The notes under the pieces were generated by a model. That model had not been told where the DNA came from, made no database searches, and was given only the letters and a program-made list of their open reading frames with translations. Shown one piece after another: positions 43,431 through 52,624 of a DNA stretch of 64,000 nucleotides. Each line of letters begins with the position of its first letter. Position 1 is the first letter of the stretch. The translations under genes and the position numbers were made by a program. The DNA lies in the NCBI RefSeq assembly GCF_030732845.1, contig NZ_JASHKA010000001.1:310001-374000 (forward strand), in the 5' to 3' direction. The stretch is from Roseibium sp. MMSF_3544 (GTDB taxonomy: Bacteria; Pseudomonadota; Alphaproteobacteria; Rhizobiales; Stappiaceae).

Positions 43431-45317
43431 ATGAATGGCCGATCAGCATCGACGCAGGCCGAAGGCCGCGAAAAAGATCGGTATCTTGTGCCAATGCTGT
43501 CGCGGAGACAGAAACTGCGCTATGGCATTGGAGTTGGCTTGTGGGTCGTCGCCATCGCTTTTTTTTGGAGCTGGTGGCTCGACCCCAGCCATAATGCCGG
43601 CACGATCAGGTTTGTCGGCGTGTCGCTGATCCTGGCCTGGATCACGTTGCTGCCACTCTATTTCCTAGCAATGTTCCTTCCGGCCAAGGTGCCGTCACCA
43701 TCACTTCGGTTGCCGGCTGGACGGCGGGTGGCAATGGTTGTCACCAAGGCGCCGTCTGAACCGTTTTCAGTCGTCCGGAAAACGCTTGAAGCCATGCTTG
43801 CCCAGACGATGGAGCACGACACCTGGTTGGCCGACGAGGATCCATCCGCAGAAACGATCGCGTGGTGCGAAGCAAACGGCGTAAAAATTTCGACGCGAAA
43901 AGACCGACCGGATTATCACCGGCAAACGTGGCCGCGCCGGACCAGATGCAAAGAAGGCAACCTGGCGTTCTTTTACGATCACTACGGTTACGAAAACTAT
44001 GACTTCGTCAGCCAATTGGACGCCGACCATGTGCCGGATCCCGACTATCTGGAAAAGCTCATGGCACCCTTCGCAGATCCGGAGGTCGGCTATGTGTCCG
44101 CCCCGAGCATCTGTGACAGCAACGCGGACAAGAGCTGGGCGGCGCGCGGGCGGCTTTATGCCGAAGGCACACTGCATGGAGCGCTGCAGGCGGGCTATAC
44201 CAACGGATGGGCTCCACTTTGCATCGGTTCACACTACGCGGTCCGGACAAAAGCTCTGAAGGAAGCCGGTGGCCTTGGGCCGGAGTTGGCCGAGGACCAC
44301 TCGACGACGCTGCTGATGAACGCGGCGGGGTGGCGCGGTGTTCATGCAATGGAAGCCATCGCGCACGGAGATGGCCCGAATACGTTCGCTGATCTTGCGA
44401 CGCAGGAATTCCAGTGGTCGCGGAGCCTGGTCACGATCCTGCTGCAGTATATGCCCAGCTACGTCGGCAAGCTTCCGCTCAGGCTCAAATTCCAGTTCCT
44501 GTTTGCACAGATCTGGTATCCGCTGTTTGCGATTTTCATGGCTGCCATGTTCGCAATGCCCATCGTGGCACTTCTGGCCGGTGTGCCATTCGCGAACGTC
44601 ACTTACCCACAATTCCTGCTGCATTTTGTGCCGATTTCAATCGTGCTGACCGTTATGGCCTATTGGTGGAAGCGCGACGGCTGGTGTCGGCCCTACAACG
44701 CGAAAGTGCTTAGTTGGGAGGCGTTGCTTTTTCTTGCAGCGCGTTGGCCCTGGGCGCTGCTTGGATGCCTGGCAGCGCTGCGGGACTGGCTGACCGGATC
44801 GTTCGTCGATTTCAGGGTCACGCCCAAGGGCGGGGATAAAGCGGGTCCGCTGCCTCAGCGGGTGCTTGCGCCATACGTGATGCTCGCGCTGCTGTCGGTC
44901 GCACCGGTGTTACTGCTCGCGGATGTCGGCGATGCCAGGGGCTTTTATCTCTTTGCCGGCCTGAATGCGGCGATCTACATCACCTTGCTTGCCGTGATCA
45001 TCTTCATGCATGCGAAGGAAAACGGTCTGCTTTCTGATGCCCCATCCTTCAGAACGATAACGCAGGTTGCCTGCGTCGGGCTGCTGGCCATTTTGCCGGC
45101 CCAAGCGTTTGCCCTGCGTGCTCCCATCGGCCTTGAAGCTATCGAAATCGGAGCGGGCCCCGTCAAGCTGACGCGCGCAACCTATTCGGTTGCCGGTGCA
45201 GGGATGGGGAGTGCCGGTATTCGGACCGTGCGGATCCGTCCCCACCTGGCTCCCGAACCCGCAAAACCCTTTACCCAGTATTCAGAGGCGGCATCAGACG
45301 CGACGCAACGGTCATAA
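43431..45317 (+). CDS. Processive GT2 glycosyltransferase, cellulose-synthase-like
   Basis: A 628-residue membrane glycosyltransferase. Two N-terminal membrane helices (about 28-75) precede a GT2 domain: VVTKAPSEPF, DEDPSAETIAWCE, LDADHVPDPDYL (DxD), AEDHSTTLL (TED-like) and QEFQWSRSL in place of QxxRW. At least six C-terminal helices would form the polymer channel. There is no PilZ RxxxR motif visible. GGAGG precedes the ATG, which sits just after the galE stop. It probably makes and exports a beta-linked polymer. The neighbouring GH26 gene suggests mannan or glucomannan. Confidence 0.9.
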   Translation: MNGRSASTQAEGREKDRYLVPMLSRRQKLRYGIGVGLWVVAIAFFWSWWLDPSHNAGTIRFVGVSLILAWITLLPLYFLAMFLPAKVPSPSLRLPAGRRVAMVVTKAPSEPFSVVRKTLEAMLAQTMEHDTWLADEDPSAETIAWCEANGVKISTRKDRPDYHRQTWPRRTRCKEGNLAFFYDHYGYENYDFVSQLDADHVPDPDYLEKLMAPFADPEVGYVSAPSICDSNADKSWAARGRLYAEGTLHGALQAGYTNGWAPLCIGSHYAVRTKALKEAGGLGPELAEDHSTTLLMNAAGWRGVHAMEAIAHGDGPNTFADLATQEFQWSRSLVTILLQYMPSYVGKLPLRLKFQFLFAQIWYPLFAIFMAAMFAMPIVALLAGVPFANVTYPQFLLHFVPISIVLTVMAYWWKRDGWCRPYNAKVLSWEALLFLAARWPWALLGCLAALRDWLTGSFVDFRVTPKGGDKAGPLPQRVLAPYVMLALLSVAPVLLLADVGDARGFYLFAGLNAAIYITLLAVIIFMHAKENGLLSDAPSFRTITQVACVGLLAILPAQAFALRAPIGLEAIEIGAGPVKLTRATYSVAGAGMGSAGIRTVRIRPHLAPEPAKPFTQYSEAASDATQRS

Positions 45318-45356
45318 GGCCTGCTGCCGCTCAAATGGACTGTTCAGGAGATCAGA

Positions 45357-46310
45357 ATGAACCAGAAATGGAAATTCCCGCGCGTGTCGGCCAGAACCGG
45401 CATTGTCGCTTCGCTCTTCGGAGCTGCCTCGATTTTCGTTGTTACGCAAGCTGCCATCGGGAACACGGACGCTGGTGTAGTCGTACCGAAGCCCAGTGCT
45501 GATATCGCATTCGGCGCATACGACCCCCCCGGGTTTTTCATCAACGACGATGGCGTTTCAGTTGAACATCTCTTTCTGCCTTGGGAAGACGTTGAGCTAG
45601 AGAGCCTTCTGCTTGCCGACCAGTACGCAAAAGAACGCGGTCGCTCTGTCTTGATTACAGTGGAACCCTGGACCTGGGGAGAAAACTGGGATGTCTCACC
45701 AGCGGAACTCAGAAGCGGTATCGCTTCCGGGGCGTATGACCCGAATATCTCGGCCATTTGTACTGTTGCGAATGCCATGGAAAGTCCGGTGACCATTCGG
45801 TGGGCTCAGGAGATGGAAAGCACCTCGGGTCGCTTTACGTGGTCCGGCTGGGAGCCAGACGCATATATCGATGCATATCAGCACGTTGTGGACGTTTGCC
45901 GCGAAAATGCGCCCGATGCGAGCTTCATGTGGTCACCGAAGGGAGAGGAGGGGCTTCAAGCCTACTATCCAGGCGATGACTATGCAGACGTGGTGGGACT
46001 GTCCGTCTTCGGCCTGCAGGAATGGGACAAGGACAAGTACGGTGGCGATCGCACCTTTGCCGAAACTCTCGCTCCTGCATATGAGCGCGTTGTCGGCTTC
46101 GGCAAGCCTGTTTACGTTGCTGAGCTTGGCTATGTCGGTGATCGTGAATATGTCACCAAGTGGGCCGAAGACGTCACAAACGTTGGGCCCGAATTTCCTG
46201 AACTGACAACGGTTGTCTACTTCAACGACAAGGAAGTCTGGCCGTGGCCGGACGGATATGGGCTGCCTGACTGGCGGATCACCGAACAGATCCTCCCGGA
46301 AAATTCCTGA
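45357..46310 (+). CDS. Exported glycoside hydrolase, GH26-like
   Basis: A 317-residue secreted or inner-membrane-anchored hydrolase. The N-terminal hydrophobic segment (about 14-36) may be a signal peptide. The barrel contains FFINDDGVSVEHLFLPWEDV, VEPWTWGEN, TIRWAQEMES (candidate acid/base Glu) and PVYVAELGYVGD (candidate nucleophile Glu). GH26 enzymes cut beta-1,4-mannan or related glucans. Endoglycanases beside processive synthases commonly trim or release the polymer, as BcsZ does for cellulose. Confidence 0.82.
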   Translation: MNQKWKFPRVSARTGIVASLFGAASIFVVTQAAIGNTDAGVVVPKPSADIAFGAYDPPGFFINDDGVSVEHLFLPWEDVELESLLLADQYAKERGRSVLITVEPWTWGENWDVSPAELRSGIASGAYDPNISAICTVANAMESPVTIRWAQEMESTSGRFTWSGWEPDAYIDAYQHVVDVCRENAPDASFMWSPKGEEGLQAYYPGDDYADVVGLSVFGLQEWDKDKYGGDRTFAETLAPAYERVVGFGKPVYVAELGYVGDREYVTKWAEDVTNVGPEFPELTTVVYFNDKEVWPWPDGYGLPDWRITEQILPENS

Positions 46311-46349
46311 GGTAACTCAAGACAAGATACAACTCAAAGGAGATGTCAC

Positions 46350-46880
46350 ATGAAAAGCAAACTGACTGCGCTGGCTGCTGCGGTGTCTATCGCGGGTTTT
46401 GCCCTAACCGCCGGCGTTTCGACCGGAGTGCAGGCCGCGACGCAGGATGCTGTTAATGCAGCAGCGGAAGCTGCGAGCCCGATGAGCGTGGATGAGGTCT
46501 TTGGGCTCTACGCCAACAAATCCTGGATTTGGAGCGATGGTGCAGGTTACTTCGCCAACAGCAAGCGGGCCTTTACCGCGTATTCCGGTAGTGGTCGGAA
46601 CGCTTCGTATGGAGAGGGCAACTGGTTCATCAAGTCGAACGGTTCCCTGTGCTTCCGAGCGACCTGGTATGCGGCCGATGGATCGGCGCCTGCCGTCACG
46701 TGTTTCGATCATCGCAAAAACGGCAACACCATCTATCAGCGCAAGGCACCGGGCGGAGACTGGTATGCGTTCCAATCGACACCGGCGCGACGCAGCAACG
46801 AGATCCGCAAATTACGGAGCGGCGACTATGTCAGCTCGCGATTGAACCGGATTAAATCCCAGCTGTCTCCGTCCGCATAA
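46350..46880 (+). CDS. DUF995 secreted protein
   Basis: A 176-residue exported protein with a clear signal peptide (residues 1-30, cut near VQAATQD). The DUF995 core reads FGLYANKSWIWSDGAGYFANSKRAFTAYSG, GNWFIKSNGSLCFRATWY and CFDHRKNGNTIYQRK with two cysteines. DUF995 genes are frequent beside alphaproteobacterial exopolysaccharide loci, but the function is unknown. AAAGGAG precedes its ATG, and it is the last gene of the locus. Confidence 0.88.
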   Translation: MKSKLTALAAAVSIAGFALTAGVSTGVQAATQDAVNAAAEAASPMSVDEVFGLYANKSWIWSDGAGYFANSKRAFTAYSGSGRNASYGEGNWFIKSNGSLCFRATWYAADGSAPAVTCFDHRKNGNTIYQRKAPGGDWYAFQSTPARRSNEIRKLRSGDYVSSRLNRIKSQLSPSA

Positions 46881-46923
46881 GCGGCGATGTACGCTTGGCA
46901 TAGCCTGAGCAGCTGACTTTCGA

Positions 46924-47448
46924 TCAGTCGTCGTCGCTCTTTAGGTCTCTCGGCTTGACGAACCGTTCCAGGTGACCGGTGCCGGTGCCGAGTTCGGACC
47001 AGTCGGAAATGTCAAAATCGAGGACGGCGAGTGCTGCGGTCGGGAACTTTTCCTGCATGTCGGGCAGGGCATCGGGTGCGCTGGTGCCCGTCAGTGCGTA
47101 GGCGGTTTCCTCCGTTGCGGGATTGTGGCCGAGCACCATCAGGGTTTGCGCTCTGCCGCCGTATTTGCGGATAAGCGGGCTGTAGTTGTTTTCGCTCTGC
47201 CAGTAGAGATCGGAAATCAGCTGGATGTAGGCTTCCTGCGGCAGGTAGGGAAGCAGACGTGCAAGGGTTTCGCGCGTTCTCTGCGATGTCGAGCAGAGGA
47301 TCACGCTTGGCATCAGTTTCTCATCGCGAAGGTAGCGCGCCATCGTGATTGCAGCGGCTTTGCCACGAGCGTTCAGGGGCCGGTCGATATCGTCAAGCTG
47401 GGGATCTCCCCAGTCGGATTTCGCGTGTCTTAGCAGGAGCAGCCGCAT
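46924..47448 (-). CDS. SixA-type histidine phosphatase
   Basis: A 174-residue histidine phosphatase superfamily protein. The catalytic RHA motif is LLLRHAKSDWGD (H8), with DRPLNARGKAAA following, SQRTRETL (second Arg) and LGHNPATEE (second His). Short length and RHAKSxW match SixA, which dephosphorylates phosphohistidine on Hpt proteins or PTS components. A separate Hpt gene is at 18325-18687, but any link is speculative. Confidence 0.92.
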   Translation of the reverse strand: MRLLLLRHAKSDWGDPQLDDIDRPLNARGKAAAITMARYLRDEKLMPSVILCSTSQRTRETLARLLPYLPQEAYIQLISDLYWQSENNYSPLIRKYGGRAQTLMVLGHNPATEETAYALTGTSAPDALPDMQEKFPTAALAVLDFDISDWSELGTGTGHLERFVKPRDLKSDDD

Positions 47449-47521
47449 GTCGAGCTTCTTCGCATATTATTTGTGTCCCGTCTCAATAAATGACGGGAGC
47501 CCCACTAAGCAATTGCGAATT

Positions 47522-48076
47522 TCAGTTTTGCTGCGTGAGCGCCTGAGTGAAGGCGGCAATGGTTGGACCGATCTCGCCTTCCTGCGAGGGCAACGTATAG
47601 GAAAGCCAGAGCGTGAAATCCGCGTTGTTGCCGGAAAAATACCAAAGCGTTTCGTATAGGGCCGTGGCGGTCCAGTTCCGGGTTCTGAAGGAAATACCGG
47701 TCGCGGATGCACCGCTGAGTTTGACCGGTTCAAACCCTGCGGCCTTGTAATTTCGGGAAAATTTCAACGCTTCGCGCCGGCCTGTCTCCTGAAGATGCTG
47801 CCTCAGCACCGCGGTCATACCGTCCCGGCCCGTATAGATGCAGCCGGCAAGGCTCGTGGCATCGCCCTCGATCACCTTGATCCGGTAGAAGGGACCAATC
47901 ACGTCCGGACAGCGAAGGCCGGTAAAGTGGCGCAGGCCGCTGACGTCACTTTGCCAGCCGGCTTCCTTCTCGGGCGGCACCTGCGCGGCAGAGGGCAGGG
48001 CGGTGATGCCGGCCAAGCCGAACAGGGTCAGGACACCCCAAAGCAACCATTTTGCGACCCCAGAGGACGGTTTCAT
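47522..48076 (-). CDS. Exported hypothetical protein
   Basis: A 184-residue protein with a signal peptide (hydrophobic 9-30, cut near PSAAQV). The mature part has RHFTGLRCPDVIGPFYRIKVIEGDATSLAGCIYTGRDGMTAVL, with two cysteines that may pair, and a beta-rich ending (LWLSYTLPSQEGEIGPTIAAF). I do not recognise the family. It is 73 bp from the end of moxR on the same strand and could be cotranscribed. Confidence 0.8.
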   Translation of the reverse strand: MKPSSGVAKWLLWGVLTLFGLAGITALPSAAQVPPEKEAGWQSDVSGLRHFTGLRCPDVIGPFYRIKVIEGDATSLAGCIYTGRDGMTAVLRQHLQETGRREALKFSRNYKAAGFEPVKLSGASATGISFRTRNWTATALYETLWYFSGNNADFTLWLSYTLPSQEGEIGPTIAAFTQALTQQN

Positions 48077-48149
48077 TTATGAACCCGTATCCCGGTGCGT
48101 TTGGAAAAAATCTCGATGCCAGGTTTTGCTGTCAATTCCGTCCTCCGGC

Positions 48150-48995
48150 TCAGGTCCGCTCGCGGCGGGCCATGAACGCAATGCGCTCGAAAAGATGGAC
48201 ATCCTGCTCGTTTTTCAGAAGGGCGCCATGAAGCGGTGGGATCAGTTTGCCGCCATCTTGTTGACGAAGCGTTTCCGGATCGATGTCCTCGTTCAGCAAG
48301 AGTTTGATCCAGTCAATCAGTTCGGATGTCGACGGTTTCTTTTTGACGCCGGGAACATCGCGTACATCGAAAAAGAGCCTGAGGGCCTCAGACAGGAGGC
48401 GTTTCTTGATTCCGGGGAAATGGACTTCAACAATCTCTGCCATCGTGTCCGCGTCAGGGAACTTGATGAAATGGAAAAAGCACCGGCGCAGGAAGGCGTC
48501 GGGGAGATCCTTTTCGTTGTTCGAGGTAATGATCACAACGGGCCGCTGTCTGGCCTGCACGGTCTCGCCCGTCTCGTAGACGTGAAACTCCATCCGGTCG
48601 AGCTCCAGAAGGAGGTCGTTTGGAAACTCGATGTCGGCCTTGTCGATCTCGTCGATCAGGAGGACGGGCTTTTCCGACGCCTCGAAGGCTTCCCAGAGCT
48701 TGCCCTTGCGGATGTAGTTGTTGATGTCCTTGACCCGCTCATCGCCCAGCTGGCTGTCGCGCAAGCGCGAGACGGCGTCATACTCATAAAGACCCTGTTG
48801 CGCCTTGGTGGTGGATTTCACATGCCACTCAATCAGCTGCGTGTTCAGGGCGGCCGCCACCTGTTGCGCCAGGACCGTTTTCCCGGTGCCGGGCTCACCT
48901 TTCACAAGAAGGGGCCGCTCCAGGGCAACCGCAGCATTGACCGCTACCCGCAGGTCTTCCGTCGCAATGTAGTTTTCAGTTCCTTCAAAACGCAT
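48150..48995 (-). CDS. MoxR-type AAA+ ATPase
   Basis: A 281-residue AAA+ chaperone. Walker A GEPGTGKT, Walker B VLLIDEIDKAD, sensor 1 VIITSNNEKDLPDAFLRRCFFHF and the arginine finger region are present. MoxR proteins act with VWA partners to insert cofactors or assemble complexes. The CoxE-like partner is at 23317-24492 rather than adjacent, an unusual split for this pair. Confidence 0.94.
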   Translation of the reverse strand: MRFEGTENYIATEDLRVAVNAAVALERPLLVKGEPGTGKTVLAQQVAAALNTQLIEWHVKSTTKAQQGLYEYDAVSRLRDSQLGDERVKDINNYIRKGKLWEAFEASEKPVLLIDEIDKADIEFPNDLLLELDRMEFHVYETGETVQARQRPVVIITSNNEKDLPDAFLRRCFFHFIKFPDADTMAEIVEVHFPGIKKRLLSEALRLFFDVRDVPGVKKKPSTSELIDWIKLLLNEDIDPETLRQQDGGKLIPPLHGALLKNEQDVHLFERIAFMARRERT

Positions 48996-49227
48996 CTGGC
49001 CGTCCGTCTTTCATGTGTCCGGCGGAAATTGGCAGGCGCAGCGCCCGGACGCAAGTCCTCAAAATGCAGGATGTGGACCGTCGGCCTTTGAGGGGACAGT
49101 CTTGCCGGGCCGAGGGGAAGAAATTGCCTGCCGCGTCCGGGTTTGCCGGGTTGGAATAAAAGGCCTTGGGGAAGTGGATTTCTTACAAGTGTCTGAAACG
49201 AAATGACTAATCTCGCTCTTGGTTGAC

Positions 49228-49243
49228 TTGGCACAAGCCTTGC
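49228..49243 (+). promoter_or_regulatory. Candidate sigma-54 promoter of flgE
   Basis: TTGGCACAAGCCTTGC has GG and GC spaced by 10 bases, as in the -24/-12 consensus TGGCAC-N5-TTGC. It lies 64 bp before the flgE start codon. Its position and exact spacing make it a good candidate. The rest of the 311-bp region upstream shows no gene. Confidence 0.72.
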
Positions 49244-49306
49244 GGAGAAGGGGCGATTATGGGCGAAAGCCCGTGCGCAACGTCCGATCTATCAAGAGGA
49301 CCACAA

Positions 49307-50689
49307 ATGGGTATTTATGGGGCTATCAACTCGGCTGTCTCCGGACTGACCGCGCAGGCAACCGCGCTGGAGAATATCTCCGGTAACGTCGCCAACTCGC
49401 AGACAACCGGATACAAGCGTCTCGACACGACATTTTCCGATCTCGTTTCCGGCGGCGGGGCGACACAAGGCTCCCAGGTTTCCGGGACGACGGTTGCAAC
49501 GTCGCGCGCCACCAACACCATCCAGGGCGACATCAGCCAGTCCGATGTCGATACCTACATGGCGATCAACGGTGAGGGATACTTCGTCGTCACCCAGGCG
49601 GCCGATGTGGTGGACGGCTCGACGACCTTTGCCGACGAGACTTTCTACACCCGTGCAGGTGATTTTGAGCGCGATCAGGACGGCTATCTCGTCAACAGTG
49701 CCGGTTACTACCTGCAAGGGTTTCCGCTTGATCCGACAACAGGAAATGCGGTCGGCGACGATCCGTCCGTGATCCGGATCGAAAATCAGCCGCTTGCGGC
49801 CTCGGCAACCACGCAAGTCGACTATCAGGCCAACCTGCCGCGCATTCCCGACACCAACGACTATGACGGCTCGACCGCTTCCACGGCATTGCTGGCTGCT
49901 GCCGTCGGCACCGGTGATGTTGCGGTTGCCAACGAAACAGACTTTTTGAACAGTTCGATCTCCGGTGGGTCGATCACCGTCTACAACCAGAACGGCACGG
50001 CGATGAACGTGGAAGTCCGCTATGCCAAGACCGTCAACGAGGACACGTCGGTTCCCGTCAACGACACCTGGACGATGTATATCAGTTCTGGCGGCGATGC
50101 GACGACGGCCTATTACGACGTCGGCGATCTTGAGTTCGACAGCACGGGTGCCCTTACCAACATGACCGCCGGTTCCATCGGCGCGGTCAATTCGACCAGC
50201 GACGGCTTCGACATCGCAACGCTTACCATCAACAGCACGACCGCCTCGGGCGTCGAGTTTTCCTTCGCCAACAACTCCCTGACACAGTATTCGGACCCCG
50301 ACGGCACCGCGAGTTCGGTTGCGCTGGACCAGGACGGATACCCGGCAGGTGAGTTGACGGGGGTCGCCGTTGATGAATCGGGCCGCGTCATCGCGAGCTA
50401 CTCGAACAGCCAGCAGCGCGCCGTTTACGAGATCCCACTGGCAACCTTTGAGGCCGAGCAGAACCTGAAGCGGGTCGACGGTGCGGCGTTTTCAGCCACC
50501 ACGTCTTCAGGCGAGGCAGACCTGACCGGTGGCGGGCAGATCCTGTCAAACAACCTGGAGCTTTCCAACGCCGATATTGCGGACGAGTTCTCCAAGCTGA
50601 TCATCACGCAGCAGGCCTATTCAGCCAACTCACGGATCGTCACCTCGGCCGATGAGATGCTGGACGATGCGCTCAACATGGTCCGGTAA
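49307..50689 (+). CDS. flgE: Flagellar hook protein FlgE
   Basis: Structural protein of the flagellar hook, 460 residues. The N-terminal rod/hook motif is GIYGAINSAVSGLTAQATAL with NISGNVANSQTTGYKR. The C terminus is EFSKLIITQQAYSANSRIVTSADEMLDDAL. AAGAGGA lies 6 bp before the ATG at 49307. The frame is open upstream, but the conserved N terminus fixes this start. It is the first gene of flgE-flgK-flgL, under the sigma-54-like site. Exported by the flagellar type III system. Confidence 0.96.
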   Translation: MGIYGAINSAVSGLTAQATALENISGNVANSQTTGYKRLDTTFSDLVSGGGATQGSQVSGTTVATSRATNTIQGDISQSDVDTYMAINGEGYFVVTQAADVVDGSTTFADETFYTRAGDFERDQDGYLVNSAGYYLQGFPLDPTTGNAVGDDPSVIRIENQPLAASATTQVDYQANLPRIPDTNDYDGSTASTALLAAAVGTGDVAVANETDFLNSSISGGSITVYNQNGTAMNVEVRYAKTVNEDTSVPVNDTWTMYISSGGDATTAYYDVGDLEFDSTGALTNMTAGSIGAVNSTSDGFDIATLTINSTTASGVEFSFANNSLTQYSDPDGTASSVALDQDGYPAGELTGVAVDESGRVIASYSNSQQRAVYEIPLATFEAEQNLKRVDGAAFSATTSSGEADLTGGGQILSNNLELSNADIADEFSKLIITQQAYSANSRIVTSADEMLDDALNMVR

Positions 50690-50699
50690 TGACATCCTT

Positions 50700-50723
50700 T
50701 CCGGCGGGTCATGACCCGCCGGA
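50700..50723. repeat. Perfect 12-bp palindrome between flgE and flgK
   Basis: TCCGGCGGGTCA and its exact complement TGACCCGCCGGA abut with no spacer. In RNA it would make a very stable hairpin. No T-run follows, so it may act as an mRNA stabiliser or attenuator that keeps flgK expression below that of flgE. Confidence 0.7.
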
Positions 50724-50762
50724 CGCACCGGCGAAGTAGCGTTCCTTGAAGGAGTACCCGCT

Positions 50763-52616
50763 ATGGGTCTGACAAGCGCCCTGAACACTGCGGTCTTCGG
50801 CATCACGTACAACCAGCGTCAGCTGGATGTGACGGCGAACAATATCGCCAACGCCGACACGGTCGGTTACACGAAGAAGACCATCGCCGCCAATGCCTAT
50901 TTCGACGGGCAGGGGAATGTCGCGGGCCTGGTCGCTACGGAACTCACTCGAATTCTCGATGAGCAGATCCAGGCGGACTATTTCGATTCTCTCGCCGATA
51001 CCAACTACGCCAAGCAGATCGCCAATTTCACCGAACGGCTCGACGGTATCTTCGGCACGATCAACGACAACAGCGGGCTCTCGTCGCTGATCACCAACCT
51101 GTCGTCGTCGCTTGCCACGCTCGTGAACGATCCGGGGAATTATACCGCGCAGCAGGAGGTGGTTGCCGCGGCTGACGCTTTCGCGCGTGAACTCAACAGC
51201 GCCTACGAGCGGATCGCCGATCTGAGGCAAGAGGCTGACGATTCCCTGTCGCTGCAGACGCAGACAGTCAACAATCTTCTGACCAGCATCGAAGACATCG
51301 ATACGGCCATCCGGGACGCGACCCAGTCCAACGTTTCGACCGCCGACATGGAGGACGAGCGCGACCGGCTGATCGAACAGCTTTCCGGCTATCTCGACAT
51401 TGAAGTTTCCGAAGGCACAAACAACACGCTGTTCATCCAGACCTCCGACGGACAGCAGCTTTACTCCGATGGCCAGGCTTCGACGCTGAGTTTCTCAACA
51501 ACGCATTTGTTGCAGCCGGGCGTGTCGGGTCAGACGGTTGTCGCGACCACGCCTGGCGGCTCGACTTACGATGTCATCGCCGCCTCCAAGTCCGGGGCGA
51601 TGGTGGCAACCGCCGAACTCAGGGACGAAATCCTGGTCGAGGCGCAAAAGCAGCTCGACACGATCGCGGCGGAGATTTCACTCGCATTTTCCAATGTCAC
51701 GGTTGAAAGCTCAGAGGTAACCGTCGGGGCAGACACGGGATTTGACCTCGATGTGTCATCGCTTGAGCCCGGCAACACGATCACTCTCGAATATACCGAT
51801 ACCTCAGGTGTGGCGCAGACCGTTACGCTGATGGCGGTCTCCGATGCAAGCCTGTTGCCTCTGGACGACTCATCAACCTCGAACCCGAACGATACGGTCT
51901 TCGGTATCGACATTTCGAGCGGCCTGCCGGCAACCTACATCACCAATATCTCGGCAGCCCTTGCTGCAACGGGGCTGCAGGTCAGCAACAACGGCTCGGA
52001 CGAGTTGCGGATCTTGGGCGATACGACCGCACCGACGAGCGTGGAAGGCCTGACTGCCGATGTGACCGTCACATCCAGCACGGATGCAGGTTTGGGGCTG
52101 GCCATCTTTGTCGATCAGCGCGTCGGCACGGAGACGTTTTCGGACGCGCTTGAAGATGGCGGCCAGCGGGTTGGTTATGCGAGCGGGATCAGTGTCAATC
52201 CGGACCTTCTCGCTGACAGCAGCTTGTTGGTGAACTACCAGACGACGCCAACCGCAAACACAACAAACGATCCCGCGAGGCCTGAGCATCTGCTCAACGC
52301 TTTGAACTCTGAAACCGTCTACTTTGATCCGAGCGCAGGGATCGGCAGTGCAGCGACGCCTTTCGAAGGCACTGTGACGGACTACATCAACCAGACAATC
52401 GCGTTCCAGGGCAATCAGGCTGAAGACGCCAAGACCTACGCCACCGCAAAAGAAACCCTGACCATCAATCTGGCCGTCCGTTACGAGGAGAGCTACGCGG
52501 TGGATCTGGATACCGAGCTTGCCTTCATGGTGCAGCTTGAAAACGCATACGCGGCCAATGCCCGGGTCATGCAGACAATCAAGGAGCTCTTCGAAGAGCT
52601 TCTGAACATCGTTTAA
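50763..52616 (+). CDS. flgK: Flagellar hook-associated protein FlgK (HAP1)
   Basis: A 617-residue hook-filament junction protein. The N terminus carries GLTSALNTAVFGITYNQRQL and TANNIANADTVGYTKK. The C terminus carries YEESYAVDLDTELAFMVQLENAYAANARVMQTIKELFEELLNI. GAAGGAG precedes the ATG. The flgL gene begins 8 bp after its stop. Confidence 0.95.
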   Translation: MGLTSALNTAVFGITYNQRQLDVTANNIANADTVGYTKKTIAANAYFDGQGNVAGLVATELTRILDEQIQADYFDSLADTNYAKQIANFTERLDGIFGTINDNSGLSSLITNLSSSLATLVNDPGNYTAQQEVVAAADAFARELNSAYERIADLRQEADDSLSLQTQTVNNLLTSIEDIDTAIRDATQSNVSTADMEDERDRLIEQLSGYLDIEVSEGTNNTLFIQTSDGQQLYSDGQASTLSFSTTHLLQPGVSGQTVVATTPGGSTYDVIAASKSGAMVATAELRDEILVEAQKQLDTIAAEISLAFSNVTVESSEVTVGADTGFDLDVSSLEPGNTITLEYTDTSGVAQTVTLMAVSDASLLPLDDSSTSNPNDTVFGIDISSGLPATYITNISAALAATGLQVSNNGSDELRILGDTTAPTSVEGLTADVTVTSSTDAGLGLAIFVDQRVGTETFSDALEDGGQRVGYASGISVNPDLLADSSLLVNYQTTPTANTTNDPARPEHLLNALNSETVYFDPSAGIGSAATPFEGTVTDYINQTIAFQGNQAEDAKTYATAKETLTINLAVRYEESYAVDLDTELAFMVQLENAYAANARVMQTIKELFEELLNIV

Positions 52617-52624
52617 GGTGCATC

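Noticed and set aside
48003-49091. 362-codon plus-strand ORF opposite moxR
   Set aside because: Shadow of the MoxR frame, which carries Walker A, Walker B and sensor motifs.
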